Origin: Bacillota bacterium
Lineage (GTDB): Bacteria; Bacillota; Clostridia; Christensenellales; Aristaeellaceae
DNA: 64,000 bases
Direction of reading: 5' to 3'
NCBI GenBank assembly: GCA_023411395.1
Contig: JAEYOV010000050.1
Location: 12,409-76,408 of the forward strand
The notes beneath the pieces are model-generated. The model did not search any database, was not told the origin of the DNA, and was given only the letters and a program-made list of their open reading frames with translations. The stretch's first letter is position 1. Every line of letters begins with the position of its first letter. Shown here one piece after another: positions 7,774 to 16,140 of the stretch. The position numbers and the translations under genes are program-made.

Positions 7774-8955
7774 ATGTCAGTATTTACGAAATGCGAGAAT
7801 TTCCACGATGTAGAAGTAGTAAAAAAAATGGGCCTGTATCCTTACTTCCACGAACTCCAATCCCGCCCGGACAATGAAGTCATCATGGAAGGCAAGCGCC
7901 GGATCATGCTCGGCTCAAACAACTACCTGGGTCTTACCAATCACGAGGAAGTCAAGCGTGCCGCCATAGGGGCGATCGAAAAATATGGTACGGGCTGCTC
8001 CGGTTCGCGCTTCCTCAACGGCACGCTGGATCTTCATGTGAAACTCGAAAATGAAATCGCCTCCTTCGTCCACAAGGAGGCTGCCGTTACCTTTTCCACG
8101 GGCTTCCAGACGAATCTGGGAATTATCAGCGCACTGTGCGGGCATACCGATTACGCCATCTGTGACGCGGAAAACCATGCCAGCATTTACGACGGCTGCA
8201 AGCTGAGCTACAGCCGGATGGTACGCTACCGCCATTCCGACATGGAAGACCTGGAAGCTGCGCTGGCCGATCTGCCAGCCAAGGCGGGCAAGCTGATTGT
8301 GACGGACGGCGTTTTCAGCATGAGCGGCGACATTTGCAAGCTGCCCGAGATCGTGGAACTCAAAAAGAAATACAATGCGCAGCTTCTGGTGGATGACGCT
8401 CACGGCTTCGGCGTGATCGGCGAAGGCGGCCGGGGCACGGGCTCCTATTTCGGACTTGAGGACGAGGTCGACATCATCATGAGCACCTTCTCCAAATCCC
8501 TCGCCAGCCTGGGCGGATTTATGGCATCCTCATCCGTCGTTGCCAACTATGTACGGCACAAGTCGCGCCCATTTATCTTCTCCGCCTCTATCCCACCCGC
8601 ATCCTGTGCCGCTGCACTCGCGGCGCTTGAGGTTATCATGATGCATCCGGAAAGAGTGGCGCGGCTAAACGAGATGGCACGCTATATGAAGCGCGCTCTG
8701 ACCTCGCGGAACATTAACATTGTCGATTCTCCCACGCCCATCATCGCCATCAACACGAATGATATGGTTACCACGCTTACGATCGCCAAAGAGATATACG
8801 ATGCCGGTGTGTACGTCAACGCCGTGCTCCCGCCTGCCGCGCCCGAAAACGGCTGCATGCTTCGCCTGAGCCTGATGGCCACCTTCACCGAGGAACTCAT
8901 CGACGAAGCTGTCGGCATCATCGAGAATGTGCTAAAAAAGAACGGCCTGCTTTAA
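7774..8955 (+). CDS. Alpha-oxoamine synthase, serine palmitoyltransferase-like (PLP)
   Basis: 393 residues from the second of two close ATGs; this one has GGGGGA at the right distance, while at 7768 the G-run abuts the ATG. It is a fold-type I PLP enzyme that condenses an amino acid with an acyl-CoA, releasing CO2. Visible motifs are G-S-N-N-Y-L-G-L-T (residues ~48-56), C-S-G-S-R-F-L-N-G-T-L-D-L-H, D-D-A-H-G-F-G-V-I-G and the PLP-lysine segment T-F-S-K-S-L-A-S-L-G-G. The N-terminal G-L-Y-P-Y-F and the S-R-F-L-N-G-T-L motif are, from memory, closer to Bacteroides serine palmitoyltransferase than to BioF or Kbl. It stands alone with its own promoter and no lipid genes nearby. Glycine C-acetyltransferase or BioF activity is not excluded. 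Confidence 0.75.
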   Translation: MSVFTKCENFHDVEVVKKMGLYPYFHELQSRPDNEVIMEGKRRIMLGSNNYLGLTNHEEVKRAAIGAIEKYGTGCSGSRFLNGTLDLHVKLENEIASFVHKEAAVTFSTGFQTNLGIISALCGHTDYAICDAENHASIYDGCKLSYSRMVRYRHSDMEDLEAALADLPAKAGKLIVTDGVFSMSGDICKLPEIVELKKKYNAQLLVDDAHGFGVIGEGGRGTGSYFGLEDEVDIIMSTFSKSLASLGGFMASSSVVANYVRHKSRPFIFSASIPPASCAAALAALEVIMMHPERVARLNEMARYMKRALTSRNINIVDSPTPIIAINTNDMVTTLTIAKEIYDAGVYVNAVLPPAAPENGCMLRLSLMATFTEELIDEAVGIIENVLKKNGLL

Positions 8956-9102
8956 AAGTGCCAAACACTTGTAATTGATTGTATCTCTGCCGGAATCCGC
9001 CCCTGGTGTGTTCGGGAAGGAAAACGGAATATGCCCCGCGGAATACAGGAGAACGGCGGAATAAGGCAGCGCCATGAAAAGCGCGTATACCATAAAGCCA
9101 GG

Positions 9103-10212
9103 CTAAAATCCAAACCCCTCCATCTCGCAGGCGGCCTGAATAAAGGCGCCTGTTCCTTTCAGATCATTGGCGACAATCGGCTCACTCATGTAGTAGGCAT
9201 AGGTGCCGTCGCGGTTGTGCCTGCCTCCCAGGCCGGCCACCTGGCAGCACTTGGTGACTATGGCTTGCCCGTGCAGAATTTCTATAAACTGCTCCACCGC
9301 CCCGGCGTAGGAGGAAATAAGCCCTTCCCTGCCAATGCAGGAGATCAGCCCCAGGCGGGCCGCCTTAGCAAGGGCGTATAGGATCAGGCTGGTACAGGAG
9401 GACTCCAAATAGTTCCCGGCCCGGCCCGGCGCATCCAGCACCTGGAACCAGACCTGTGCTTCTTTGTCCCTCACCTTCCACACCGCCTCCGCCAACTCAT
9501 TGAAAAGCTCAAGAAGCGGCCCGCGTCCCTTATGCTCCTTGGGAAGAAAGTCCAGCGTATCCACGATGGCGGCCATATACCAGCCGGTGGCCCGGCCCCA
9601 TACATGTTTTGAACATCCTGTTTCTTTATCGGCCCAGGACTGGGCGGATACGGCGTCCCAGGCGTGGCGGCACAGGTTGGTTCTTTCATCCCTGGCACGC
9701 TCTCTGATGAGCAAAAATTGCTTCACGATATCGTCAAACCAGTCTTCCCTGCCGTACAGCTTTGCGGCTCTTGCATAAAACGGCGCATACATGTAAAGCC
9801 CGTCCAGCCACACCTGCTGGGGATATATCAGCTTATGCCAGAATCCTCCCTGGGCGGTGCGGGGCTGCTTATCCATCTGCTTCAAAAGCAGGCGGATGGC
9901 AGCCTCATACCTTGGGGATTTCGTTTTTTCATACAGGTACAGAAGCTGCTTCCCGTTGCACAAATAATCCAGGTTGTATTCCTCCATGTTATAGCCGCGA
10001 ATATCATTGCCGTCGGCTGACAAAAAGGAATCCACGCCATCCTTGATATACCTTTCATATTTTTCATCGCCCGTCAGCGCAAACAGCGTTGCCATACCGT
10101 TCCATACAACGCCAAAATCGTAGGACCAGTGGCTGGCAAGCAATTGCTCCCTGTCCATCAGGCCTTCGGCCACGCGGATATGCCAGTTATTAAAGGTTGG
10201 TTTCATTTGCAC
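9103..10212 (-). CDS. GH105 unsaturated glucuronyl/galacturonyl hydrolase
   Basis: 369 residues. GGAGAACCGTC places the start at the GTG at 10212; an ATG two codons later is possible. This is an (alpha/alpha)6-barrel enzyme of the YteR/RhiN type, which removes the unsaturated uronic acid left at the non-reducing end by polysaccharide lyases. Motifs: G-G-F-W-H-K, Q-V-W-L-D-G-L-Y-M-Y-A-P-F-Y-A (with the catalytic Asp) and H-V-W-G-R-A-T-G-W-Y-M-A-A-I-V-D-T-L-D-F-L-P. No signal peptide. It is preceded by decayed genes on the same strand and by a GTATA-type inverted repeat that may be its operator. Confidence 0.85.
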   Translation of the reverse strand: MQMKPTFNNWHIRVAEGLMDREQLLASHWSYDFGVVWNGMATLFALTGDEKYERYIKDGVDSFLSADGNDIRGYNMEEYNLDYLCNGKQLLYLYEKTKSPRYEAAIRLLLKQMDKQPRTAQGGFWHKLIYPQQVWLDGLYMYAPFYARAAKLYGREDWFDDIVKQFLLIRERARDERTNLCRHAWDAVSAQSWADKETGCSKHVWGRATGWYMAAIVDTLDFLPKEHKGRGPLLELFNELAEAVWKVRDKEAQVWFQVLDAPGRAGNYLESSCTSLILYALAKAARLGLISCIGREGLISSYAGAVEQFIEILHGQAIVTKCCQVAGLGGRHNRDGTYAYYMSEPIVANDLKGTGAFIQAACEMEGFGF

Positions 10213-10263
10213 GACGGTTCTCCTTTTTCATTGTGTTCCGTTCCCAAAGGCTGTAAATGATAA

Positions 10264-10285
10264 TATACTACTGTATATCGTATAC
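10264..10285. promoter_or_regulatory. Possible operator of alternating TATAC/GTATA boxes
   Basis: TATAC-N4-GTATA-N3-TATAC spans 10264-10285, about 55 bases upstream of the GH105 start. Each neighbouring pair forms an inverted repeat. No regulator for this gene is evident next to it. A -10-like TATATT overlaps the region on the minus strand. Confidence 0.35.
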
Positions 10286-10293
10286 GGAAAAAG

Positions 10294-10535
10294 TCATCTT
10301 GCATAGCTGTAATTTTCGATACCGTGGTTCAGCGCGATGCCGTCGTACCTGCCGCTTAAAGCGCTTTCAAACACGGCAAGCTGCGCTTTGTGATCGGCAC
10401 CCTCGGACCCGTCAAACGTACAAACCACGTCCAATTGGCGCCCGCGTCCTCCATTTCCCGGCGGACAGGGATGAAAAACACCTGCTCCCTGCAAAGCGTG
10501 ATGAAAACAAAGTGCAAAGACCCTTCGGCATGCAT
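10294..10535 (-). pseudogene. Decayed sugar-binding (periplasmic-binding-type) protein
   Basis: An ATG at 10535 with GAGGGGGG upstream opens a frame reading L-H-F-V-F-I-T-L-C-R-E-Q-V-F-F-I-P-V-R-R-E-M-E-D-A-G-A. After a frame change near 10430 another frame continues F-D-G-S-E-G-A-D-H-K-A-Q-L-A-V-F-E-S-A and Y-D-G-I-A-L, then stops at 10294. Together these match the first ~75 residues of RbsB-type sugar-binding domains ('F-x-x-P-V-x-x-G-M ... Q-x-x-x-[IL]-E-x-A-[IL] ... D-G-I-A'). There is no signal peptide and the second lobe is missing. It lies directly after a URO-D fragment in the same direction. Confidence 0.55.
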
Positions 10536-10541
10536 GAAAAA

Positions 10542-10736
10542 TCATCCCCCCTCAAACCCCCTGACCGCCTGAAGCATCGCCTCAATATTCTGCGGGGGCA
10601 CGTTGGGGAGGATGTTGTGGATCGCACCGAAGACATACCCGCCGCCCGGCGCAAAGACGGACAGGTTTTCCAGCACACTTTCCCGTACCTGTTCTGTACA
10701 TGCGTGCGCGCTGATCCCTATTTCATTTGATAGCAA
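10542..10736 (-). pseudogene. C-terminal fragment of a URO-D-family protein
   Basis: The frame encodes ~50 residues, including A-P-G-G-G-Y-V-F-G-A-I-H-N-I-L-P-N-V-P-P and Q-N-I-E-A-M-L-Q-A. This is the conserved end of uroporphyrinogen-decarboxylase-family proteins, and it resembles the end of the intact homologue at 60251-61399 (G-F-V-F-N-Q-V-H-N-I-M-G-N-V-P-P). The N-terminal ~330 residues are absent because the frame runs straight into the 3' end of the GH172 gene. I interpret it as the scar of a deletion joining GH172 to an old downstream operon. Confidence 0.65.
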
Positions 10737-11692
10737 TAGCAGGCGCTGCGGTATTTGACGAAAAAATTCACCTTCATGTTCTCCGTGTGGCGCCGGTTTG
10801 CGGACAATGAGGAATAATACTCATGCTGGTAGTTGATGACCAGCCGCATGCCTTTTTGAAAGCTTATCCTGTCTTCCAGCCTGCAGCGCAGCATCGTCAG
10901 CGCCACGCCCCCATGAGGCAGCTCCTGCTCGTGTGTGATGGCGGCGCGCCCGTCGGACTGCACGCCGTGAAAGCCCCAGGAATACCCGTAAAAATCCTCG
11001 GTTCCCAGGCATTCGTGGGAAGGTTCCGTTTCCCCGTCCACATAGATCTCATCGTTGCCTTCGCACAGGTATTCGCCGTTTTTGCAAAGGATGCAATCCG
11101 CCTCCAGCTCCAGCCAGTGGGCTGCCAGCGCGCCTTTGCCCTGTATGTCGAGCAGAAGCAGCTTCTCCTCGGGAATACGGATGCGGCCCTGCCGCCAGTC
11201 CACCGTCAAATGTCCCAGCGCCGCATCCCACCGGTCCATCTCCTCGGCCTGAATGGTCATATAGCCAAAGAGGTCATAATCCGACCGGTTTTCGATTTCC
11301 ACCTTGATGTGCTCGCGGTAGGGCATGACCATATACAGGTTGTGGGAATGCTTGACCTTGGAGAAATAGACGGTGGCAAACGGGTCCGATCGGCTGGAGG
11401 CGTCCGCGAAAAAATCCATGAGAGGCATGTCAACGGATGGTTTTTCCTCATGGTTGTAATACACGGTCAGCCATAATGCGTCGCCGGCCTGCTGGTCCTG
11501 GCCGTGTGAACCGCGTTTGTAAAAGGATGTGGCATGCAGGTTGGTCAGCATGCCAGGCCCGTTCCCTTCCAATACCGTGATCTTCGCATGGGCAAGGAAT
11601 TCCTTCATGTCGGGATACTTGTCATAAGGCCAGGCGATGTTGATGAGCTTCGATCTGCCGCCGTCAAGCCTTGCCGCCATCCGATGATCCAT
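10718..11692 (-). CDS. GH172 (DUF2961) glycoside hydrolase
   Basis: 324 residues, start supported by AAAGGGGGAAGACG. The GH172 family has a double jelly-roll fold and includes difructose-anhydride, alpha-fructofuranosidase and alpha-D-arabinofuranosidase enzymes. Seen here: the family's C-L-G-T-E-D-F-Y-G-Y-S-W-G-F motif (residues ~232-245), with the catalytic-region Glu and Asp, and a second-roll segment near the end. It is somewhat short for the family (~350-400). It ends an operon with D-lyxose isomerase, a PfkB kinase and a mannitol-type dehydrogenase, which would suit release and metabolism of a furanose such as fructose or D-arabinose (inference). Confidence 0.8.
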   Translation of the reverse strand: MDHRMAARLDGGRSKLINIAWPYDKYPDMKEFLAHAKITVLEGNGPGMLTNLHATSFYKRGSHGQDQQAGDALWLTVYYNHEEKPSVDMPLMDFFADASSRSDPFATVYFSKVKHSHNLYMVMPYREHIKVEIENRSDYDLFGYMTIQAEEMDRWDAALGHLTVDWRQGRIRIPEEKLLLLDIQGKGALAAHWLELEADCILCKNGEYLCEGNDEIYVDGETEPSHECLGTEDFYGYSWGFHGVQSDGRAAITHEQELPHGGVALTMLRCRLEDRISFQKGMRLVINYQHEYYSSLSANRRHTENMKVNFFVKYRSACYCYQMK

Positions 11693-11718
11693 CGTCTTCC
11701 CCCTTTATACACAATGAA

Positions 11719-13335
11719 CTATACTTGATGTTTGCCCAGTTCCCACTTCGCCGCCTTTTGAAGGGCACTTGTCATGGATTCGCGGTGCTTTGCCAGCGTG
11801 TCGCCAACGATCGCGAAGGTCGGGATGATGTACTGTTCCATAAGGCCGTTATCGGTGGGTGAGTACCAGGCCTGCTCGTGGATGCCGCCGCTCCCGCCAG
11901 GCGCGGGGTAAGCCAGATACCAGCTCTGCCGCGTGTAGCGGAGCATGGCGTTTTCCAAACCCAAGGGCTGCATGAAGGTGGCGAACAGACCGAAAACATC
12001 CCACAAAAGGTCATATCCGTCCTCGCCCATGAGCAGGGCATTCGGAAATCTTTCGTGCATCGCGGCTCCCCATGTCTTCATGCCCTCATAAGGGGAGTAA
12101 TCGGGGCTGTTTTCCCAGCGGATCGCGCCGTCCAGAAAAACGCCGTCAAATCCGTATTCTTGAAGCAGGCCGCAGCAGATATCAACAAGCTTGCTCCTGA
12201 ACCCCGGATGTCCGAAATTCACCAGCCAGCCCATTTTTTCATAGAACAGATCGGAATTCCAGTCCACCCAGTTTTGAACCTTTCCGTCGCCGTATTCCGA
12301 TTTCAGCCGCGCATCCATCAAACCATGTTCTTTAAGGAAGGATTCGGTTGCCAGGTTCGGGCCGTCCAGCATGGGGATGATGTGCGCACCAAGGCTGTGC
12401 GCGGTCTTCACAAGCGCTTTAAGGCCTTCGCTGCCGCCCAGTTCCGGTGCCGGGCCCATTGCTGGGGACTGGTTGTAGTAGCGGCCTTCCCAGGCAGGCA
12501 GGAACGCGAGCACATGCTTCCCGGGAATGATTTTGCAGACTTCACGCAGCGCCTCCTCCTGCTGTGCGTAGGTCAGGTACACGTATCCTGTCCAATGTAC
12601 ACCGTGAAGATTGACGACCACCTTCAGATCATTGACCCATTGCCGCTCGGGGTGCTGCTCAAAGGGCCGCATGCCGAAGTTCTTCTCCAGATCCTGAAAA
12701 CGCCTGTTCACCGCCTCGCATCTGGCAAGGCCCCGGCCGATCTCCCATATGGGAAGCTCCAGCCTGTTCAGGGATACGCGGGCATCCTCCTGATGAGACA
12801 GCACCAGCACGGGCTCGTCAAAAATATGGTCATAATGCGCCGAGAAGCACTTTCTTCTTACCTTGGGATCGCGCGAAAGCACGAAGGCTTCCGGCTGGTC
12901 CTCGCAGTCGATCATCACAAGGGGCATGGTGGCCGTGCGCCCCGGCCATGACAGGATATCGGCATGCTTCCCGGGCGCTACGGTGGTGGCGGGCATGTTC
13001 TCGGATTCACCGATCAGCCGCCGCACCTTCAGCCCGCGCACCAGCAGCACAAGGCTGCGCCCTGTTTCCGTATCCTGCTGCGCATGGCCGCCGATTGTGA
13101 AAATCCCCTGCTCATCGCAGGTTATCCGCAAAGCCATGCCGCCCGGCGCGGTTTGCTGCCCGCCGGCCCAACTGAGGCGCGAGGCTTCCATGGTGATCCG
13201 GCTCGCCTCCGCATGGAGTTTGACGGACGCGGGATCGGGCGCATACAAGTTTTTGTCCGTACCCAGCCGCAAGGCAAAGGAGAGACCGTTGAGTGTGATC
13301 CATGTGTCTTTGAAATCAAATCCCAACGTGTTCAT
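11719..13335 (-). CDS. Putative TIM-barrel glycoside hydrolase, family unassigned
   Basis: 538 residues, overlapping the preceding dehydrogenase stop by four bases (ATGA). The first ~210 residues look like a beta-rich domain; the second half reads as a glycosidase barrel: W-T-G-Y-V-Y-L-T-Y, F-L-P-A-W-E-G-R-Y-Y-N, Y-G-F-D-G-V-F-L-D-G-A-I-R-W-E, and P-N-A-L-L-M-G-E-D-G-Y-D. The Asp of F-L-D-G and Glu of M-G-E-D are plausible catalytic acids. I do not recognise the family with confidence; it may be one of the DUF-type GH-like groups. No signal peptide. Context: between the mannitol-type dehydrogenase and GH172. Confidence 0.6.
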   Translation of the reverse strand: MNTLGFDFKDTWITLNGLSFALRLGTDKNLYAPDPASVKLHAEASRITMEASRLSWAGGQQTAPGGMALRITCDEQGIFTIGGHAQQDTETGRSLVLLVRGLKVRRLIGESENMPATTVAPGKHADILSWPGRTATMPLVMIDCEDQPEAFVLSRDPKVRRKCFSAHYDHIFDEPVLVLSHQEDARVSLNRLELPIWEIGRGLARCEAVNRRFQDLEKNFGMRPFEQHPERQWVNDLKVVVNLHGVHWTGYVYLTYAQQEEALREVCKIIPGKHVLAFLPAWEGRYYNQSPAMGPAPELGGSEGLKALVKTAHSLGAHIIPMLDGPNLATESFLKEHGLMDARLKSEYGDGKVQNWVDWNSDLFYEKMGWLVNFGHPGFRSKLVDICCGLLQEYGFDGVFLDGAIRWENSPDYSPYEGMKTWGAAMHERFPNALLMGEDGYDLLWDVFGLFATFMQPLGLENAMLRYTRQSWYLAYPAPGGSGGIHEQAWYSPTDNGLMEQYIIPTFAIVGDTLAKHRESMTSALQKAAKWELGKHQV

Positions 13336-14492
13336 ACACGTCCTCCATTCTGTTCATGCGATGAGGCGTTATTGGGATAGGTGCCTCCTTGGATGATGAT
13401 GTCGGCCATTTTTCTCAGTTCCTCCAGCGAAAGCGCTTTTTCCGCCTCCTCAGCCAGGAGCGCGGCTTGCAGGCATTTGAGAATGTTTTCGTTCCCAACA
13501 CCCTGCTCCTGACAAAAGCGGGCCGCGCCGAAAAACCGCTCGTCCCCGCCAAGCTTGCGGGGCAGGTCACGCCCGACGCGCGCGAGGGTATCGCCCAGCC
13601 TTTTGTTGCCAAAGCGCAAAAGCAGGTCATGCACATGCTCCCGGAGGGAAAGGAAGGGCACGCCGTAGGCTTTGCTCAGCGCCTGCGCGCTTTCCAGCAT
13701 CGCAAGTGTCACGGTTTCCCGTATTGTGCTGTCCAGGATGGCTTCCCAGATGAAGGTATAACCCTTCCTGATGCCCAGGTAGGCAGCGGCCGTATGGCCC
13801 ATGTTGTGGATGTACATTTTGCGCCGCACATAAAAGACAAAGGGTGAATAAGGCCGCAAATGCGGGTACTGCGGTACATCCCCCTTGAAGGCGTCCCTGT
13901 CCGCCGGCAGCTCACAGTAGCTTTCCGCGTGGATCGAAAGCGGATGGTGCAGCTTCATCAGCGGAGTCTGAACGGGGATCATGCGGCCGATGGTGGTTTC
14001 CACCAGACCGATCTTTTCGGCAAAAAATGCACCATACCGGCCGGGCAGGTGTGCAAGCAGCAGCTTGCCAAGATATGCCTGGGCGTTTAGCAGGTTTTCA
14101 CAGATTAGAATATTCAGCGGCGGGCTCCGCCTGTCACAGCGCAGTTTGATGCCCTTTGCAACCGTCCCGGCAACGGCGGTCAGCGCATTGGTACCAACGG
14201 ATATGGCCATCAGGTCCGCATCGCAGACCGCCCTGGCAACGTCATCGGTCCTGATGATGTTCAGGGCATGCACATTCCGTACGGCATAGGTCTCCTCCAA
14301 ATCGTCAGAAAGCAGCGTGATCGGGTATTCGCGGTATTCATTGATCAGAGATACAAGCTGCTCATCGATATCGACAAAGGTGGTCTCAAAGCCCCATTCA
14401 TACAGAAGCTGGCCGATGAAGCCGCGTCCAACGCATCCAGCCCCCAGCATGACCGCTTTTTTTGCCGCAGCATTCCGCATCGAGGTATCCAT
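13332..14492 (-). CDS. Mannitol-1-phosphate 5-dehydrogenase-like polyol dehydrogenase
   Basis: 386 residues; the ATG directly follows the TGA of the kinase gene and has AAGGAATG upstream. It belongs to the polyol-specific long-chain dehydrogenases (MtlD, UxaB, UxuB). The N-terminal NAD site is A-G-C-V-G-R-G-F-I-G (residues ~18-27). The catalytic Lys/Asn/His set is in R-R-K-M-Y-I-H-N-M-G-H (~228-238). Its length matches MtlD (~380) better than the longer altronate/fructuronate enzymes. In this operon it may interconvert a phosphorylated ketose and a polyol phosphate. The exact substrate is unknown. Confidence 0.8.
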   Translation of the reverse strand: MDTSMRNAAAKKAVMLGAGCVGRGFIGQLLYEWGFETTFVDIDEQLVSLINEYREYPITLLSDDLEETYAVRNVHALNIIRTDDVARAVCDADLMAISVGTNALTAVAGTVAKGIKLRCDRRSPPLNILICENLLNAQAYLGKLLLAHLPGRYGAFFAEKIGLVETTIGRMIPVQTPLMKLHHPLSIHAESYCELPADRDAFKGDVPQYPHLRPYSPFVFYVRRKMYIHNMGHTAAAYLGIRKGYTFIWEAILDSTIRETVTLAMLESAQALSKAYGVPFLSLREHVHDLLLRFGNKRLGDTLARVGRDLPRKLGGDERFFGAARFCQEQGVGNENILKCLQAALLAEEAEKALSLEELRKMADIIIQGGTYPNNASSHEQNGGRV

Positions 14493-15542
14493 TCAGCACA
14501 TTCCTTTGTCCGCTTCCATGCCGGCTGAAACATACCGGCCCGCATGCAGCCGTTCATACAGGGAAAGCGCCAGGGGCAGCGGCAGAACGCCATCGGCAGC
14601 GCCCGGCATCTTAAGCGACGAGCATGCCGACGCGTTCCCGGCGCGAAGAGCATCGGGCAGGGCGCCGTTCCGGTGCGCCACGCACAAAACTCCTGCGCAA
14701 AAGGCATCCCCCGCCCCGACGGTCCCCTGAATGTATCCCTTGGGCAGCTTCGCTCCCCGTTCGCAGTACAGCCGCCCTTCATCGTCCATGCCAAAGGATG
14801 CTTCCGGCGTGTGAATGATCGCCCATTTGGACACGCCATATCCGGCCAGCTTCTCAAGCGCGGGCTTGATCCCCTCTTCCAATAGGCATCCGTTTCTACC
14901 CCGAAGAACGACGCCTGTAATTTCCTGCGCCTCGGTTTCATTGATGACACAGTAGGTGACGTATTTGAGCGCCGGAATGCAGACCTTTGCAAAACGGTCG
15001 GATTTCAGGCTCACCACATCGATGCACGTTTCAAGCCCCGCCTGCCTTGCCAGGCACAGGAGCTTCGCCATGCGCGTACCGTACTCTGGCTCGGGCCGGT
15101 CAAGCGTGTCAAGAAGCATCAAATAGCCGATGTATAGGATCCTTTCGGCACAGCCGTCCAATTTAAAATCCTCAATATCCAAAAGACTGTTTGCGCCCCG
15201 GTGATGAAAGAACGTGCGCTGATGGGTGGCCTCGCTCTCGTATACGTCGGTGTAGGAGGCGGCCCCGCACCGGCGGATGCATGACAAATCTGCATGCTCC
15301 GCCCTCAAAAGCGCCTCGTACGTCCTGCCGCCCAGCGCGTCCTCCCCCAGCACACCCACAGCGCGCAGCGGGATGGACGGGTCAAGCTTATAAAGGTCCA
15401 GAAGCACATTGCATAGCGCGCCGCCGGGCGAGATGATTGTCCGCCCTATATCCGTCAGGCTGCCCTCGGCAGGATAATTTGGTATCCTCATGATCCTGTC
15501 GATCAGCGCGACGCCGCTTATGATGATCCCTTGCCGTTCCAT
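14493..15542 (-). CDS. PfkB-family carbohydrate kinase
   Basis: 349 residues, start with GAGGTGG upstream. Ribokinase-fold signatures: the early glycine pair in S-P-G-G-A-L-C-N (residues ~38-45) and the ATP/catalytic motif G-T-V-G-A-G-D-A-F-C-A-G (~275-286) with the catalytic Asp. Seventeen bases separate it from the lyxose isomerase upstream, and it abuts the dehydrogenase downstream. The isomerase would give a ketose (xylulose or fructose) that this kinase could phosphorylate. That order of steps is inference. Confidence 0.85.
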   Translation of the reverse strand: MERQGIIISGVALIDRIMRIPNYPAEGSLTDIGRTIISPGGALCNVLLDLYKLDPSIPLRAVGVLGEDALGGRTYEALLRAEHADLSCIRRCGAASYTDVYESEATHQRTFFHHRGANSLLDIEDFKLDGCAERILYIGYLMLLDTLDRPEPEYGTRMAKLLCLARQAGLETCIDVVSLKSDRFAKVCIPALKYVTYCVINETEAQEITGVVLRGRNGCLLEEGIKPALEKLAGYGVSKWAIIHTPEASFGMDDEGRLYCERGAKLPKGYIQGTVGAGDAFCAGVLCVAHRNGALPDALRAGNASACSSLKMPGAADGVLPLPLALSLYERLHAGRYVSAGMEADKGMC

Positions 15543-15559
15543 TTTGATACCACCTCAAG

Positions 15560-16078
15560 CTAGCGTTTTATGCGCGGGTTTGTAAAGACATCGGTATCAT
15601 CGTGGCTGGTTGTGGAAAACTCGGAAACAATGGCGCCCTGCGGCCCGCCCTGAAACCAGTGCAGGGTATTGGGCGCCAGGGTGTGCTGCCCGCCCGGATG
15701 CAGGACGATTTCATGGAAAACGGTATAGCATTCCCTGCCCTCCTGCGGCGGCAAGGCGGACGGGGACAGGGACTTCTCTCCCTCGACATACAGGTATACA
15801 ACCCCGCTGCGGCACCTGAACGTTTCCTCCTTGCCGGGGCAGCCCGGGCAGTTGGGATGCCGGTGCTCGGGGCAGGTTTGACCGGGCAGCAGTACAAGCT
15901 CCTTTGCGCAGCAGCGGTCGGTGTTGACGTATGTAACCAGTTGAAGTCCCGTTATCAGAAGATTGTCCAGACCGAAATCCGTGACCTCCAGACGCTCCTT
16001 CTCCTCCCTTGTCAGCGTAATGCCCGCGTCCCCCAGCATTTCCAAGGCTTTTCGCCTGGCGAATCCCTCATCCTTCAT
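15560..16078 (-). CDS. D-lyxose isomerase (cupin)
   Basis: 172 residues from the ATG at 16078, preceded by GGAGG at 8 bases; a GTG at 16093 has poor spacing. It matches the small cupin D-lyxose ketol-isomerases, which convert D-lyxose to D-xylulose and also mannose to fructose. Metal ligands are visible in P-E-H-R-H-P and G-K-E-E-T-F-R-C-R (residues ~70-90) with a late His in T-L-H-W-F. As first gene of the operon it is transcribed from a promoter that overlaps the divergent ROK gene's promoter. With the mannoside-directed enzymes around, mannose isomerisation is a realistic role. Confidence 0.85.
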   Translation of the reverse strand: MKDEGFARRKALEMLGDAGITLTREEKERLEVTDFGLDNLLITGLQLVTYVNTDRCCAKELVLLPGQTCPEHRHPNCPGCPGKEETFRCRSGVVYLYVEGEKSLSPSALPPQEGRECYTVFHEIVLHPGGQHTLAPNTLHWFQGGPQGAIVSEFSTTSHDDTDVFTNPRIKR

Positions 16079-16111
16079 CCGATATGCCTCCACTCCTGCA
16101 TAATAAATAAA

Positions 16112-16140
16112 TTGATTTTACAAATATAGTCTAGTATAAT
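16112..16140 (+). promoter_or_regulatory. Promoter of the ROK regulator gene
   Basis: -35 TTGATT (16112-16117), 17-base spacer, -10 TATAAT (16135-16140), start near 16147. Because the start is so close to the first ATG (16155), the later ATG at 16179 is the better start of the gene. Confidence 0.75.

Noticed and set aside
10054..10067. TTCATATTTTTCAT, resembling the DeoR motif
   Set aside because: It lies inside the GH105 coding region and the TTCAT repeats are 9, not 10, bases apart.
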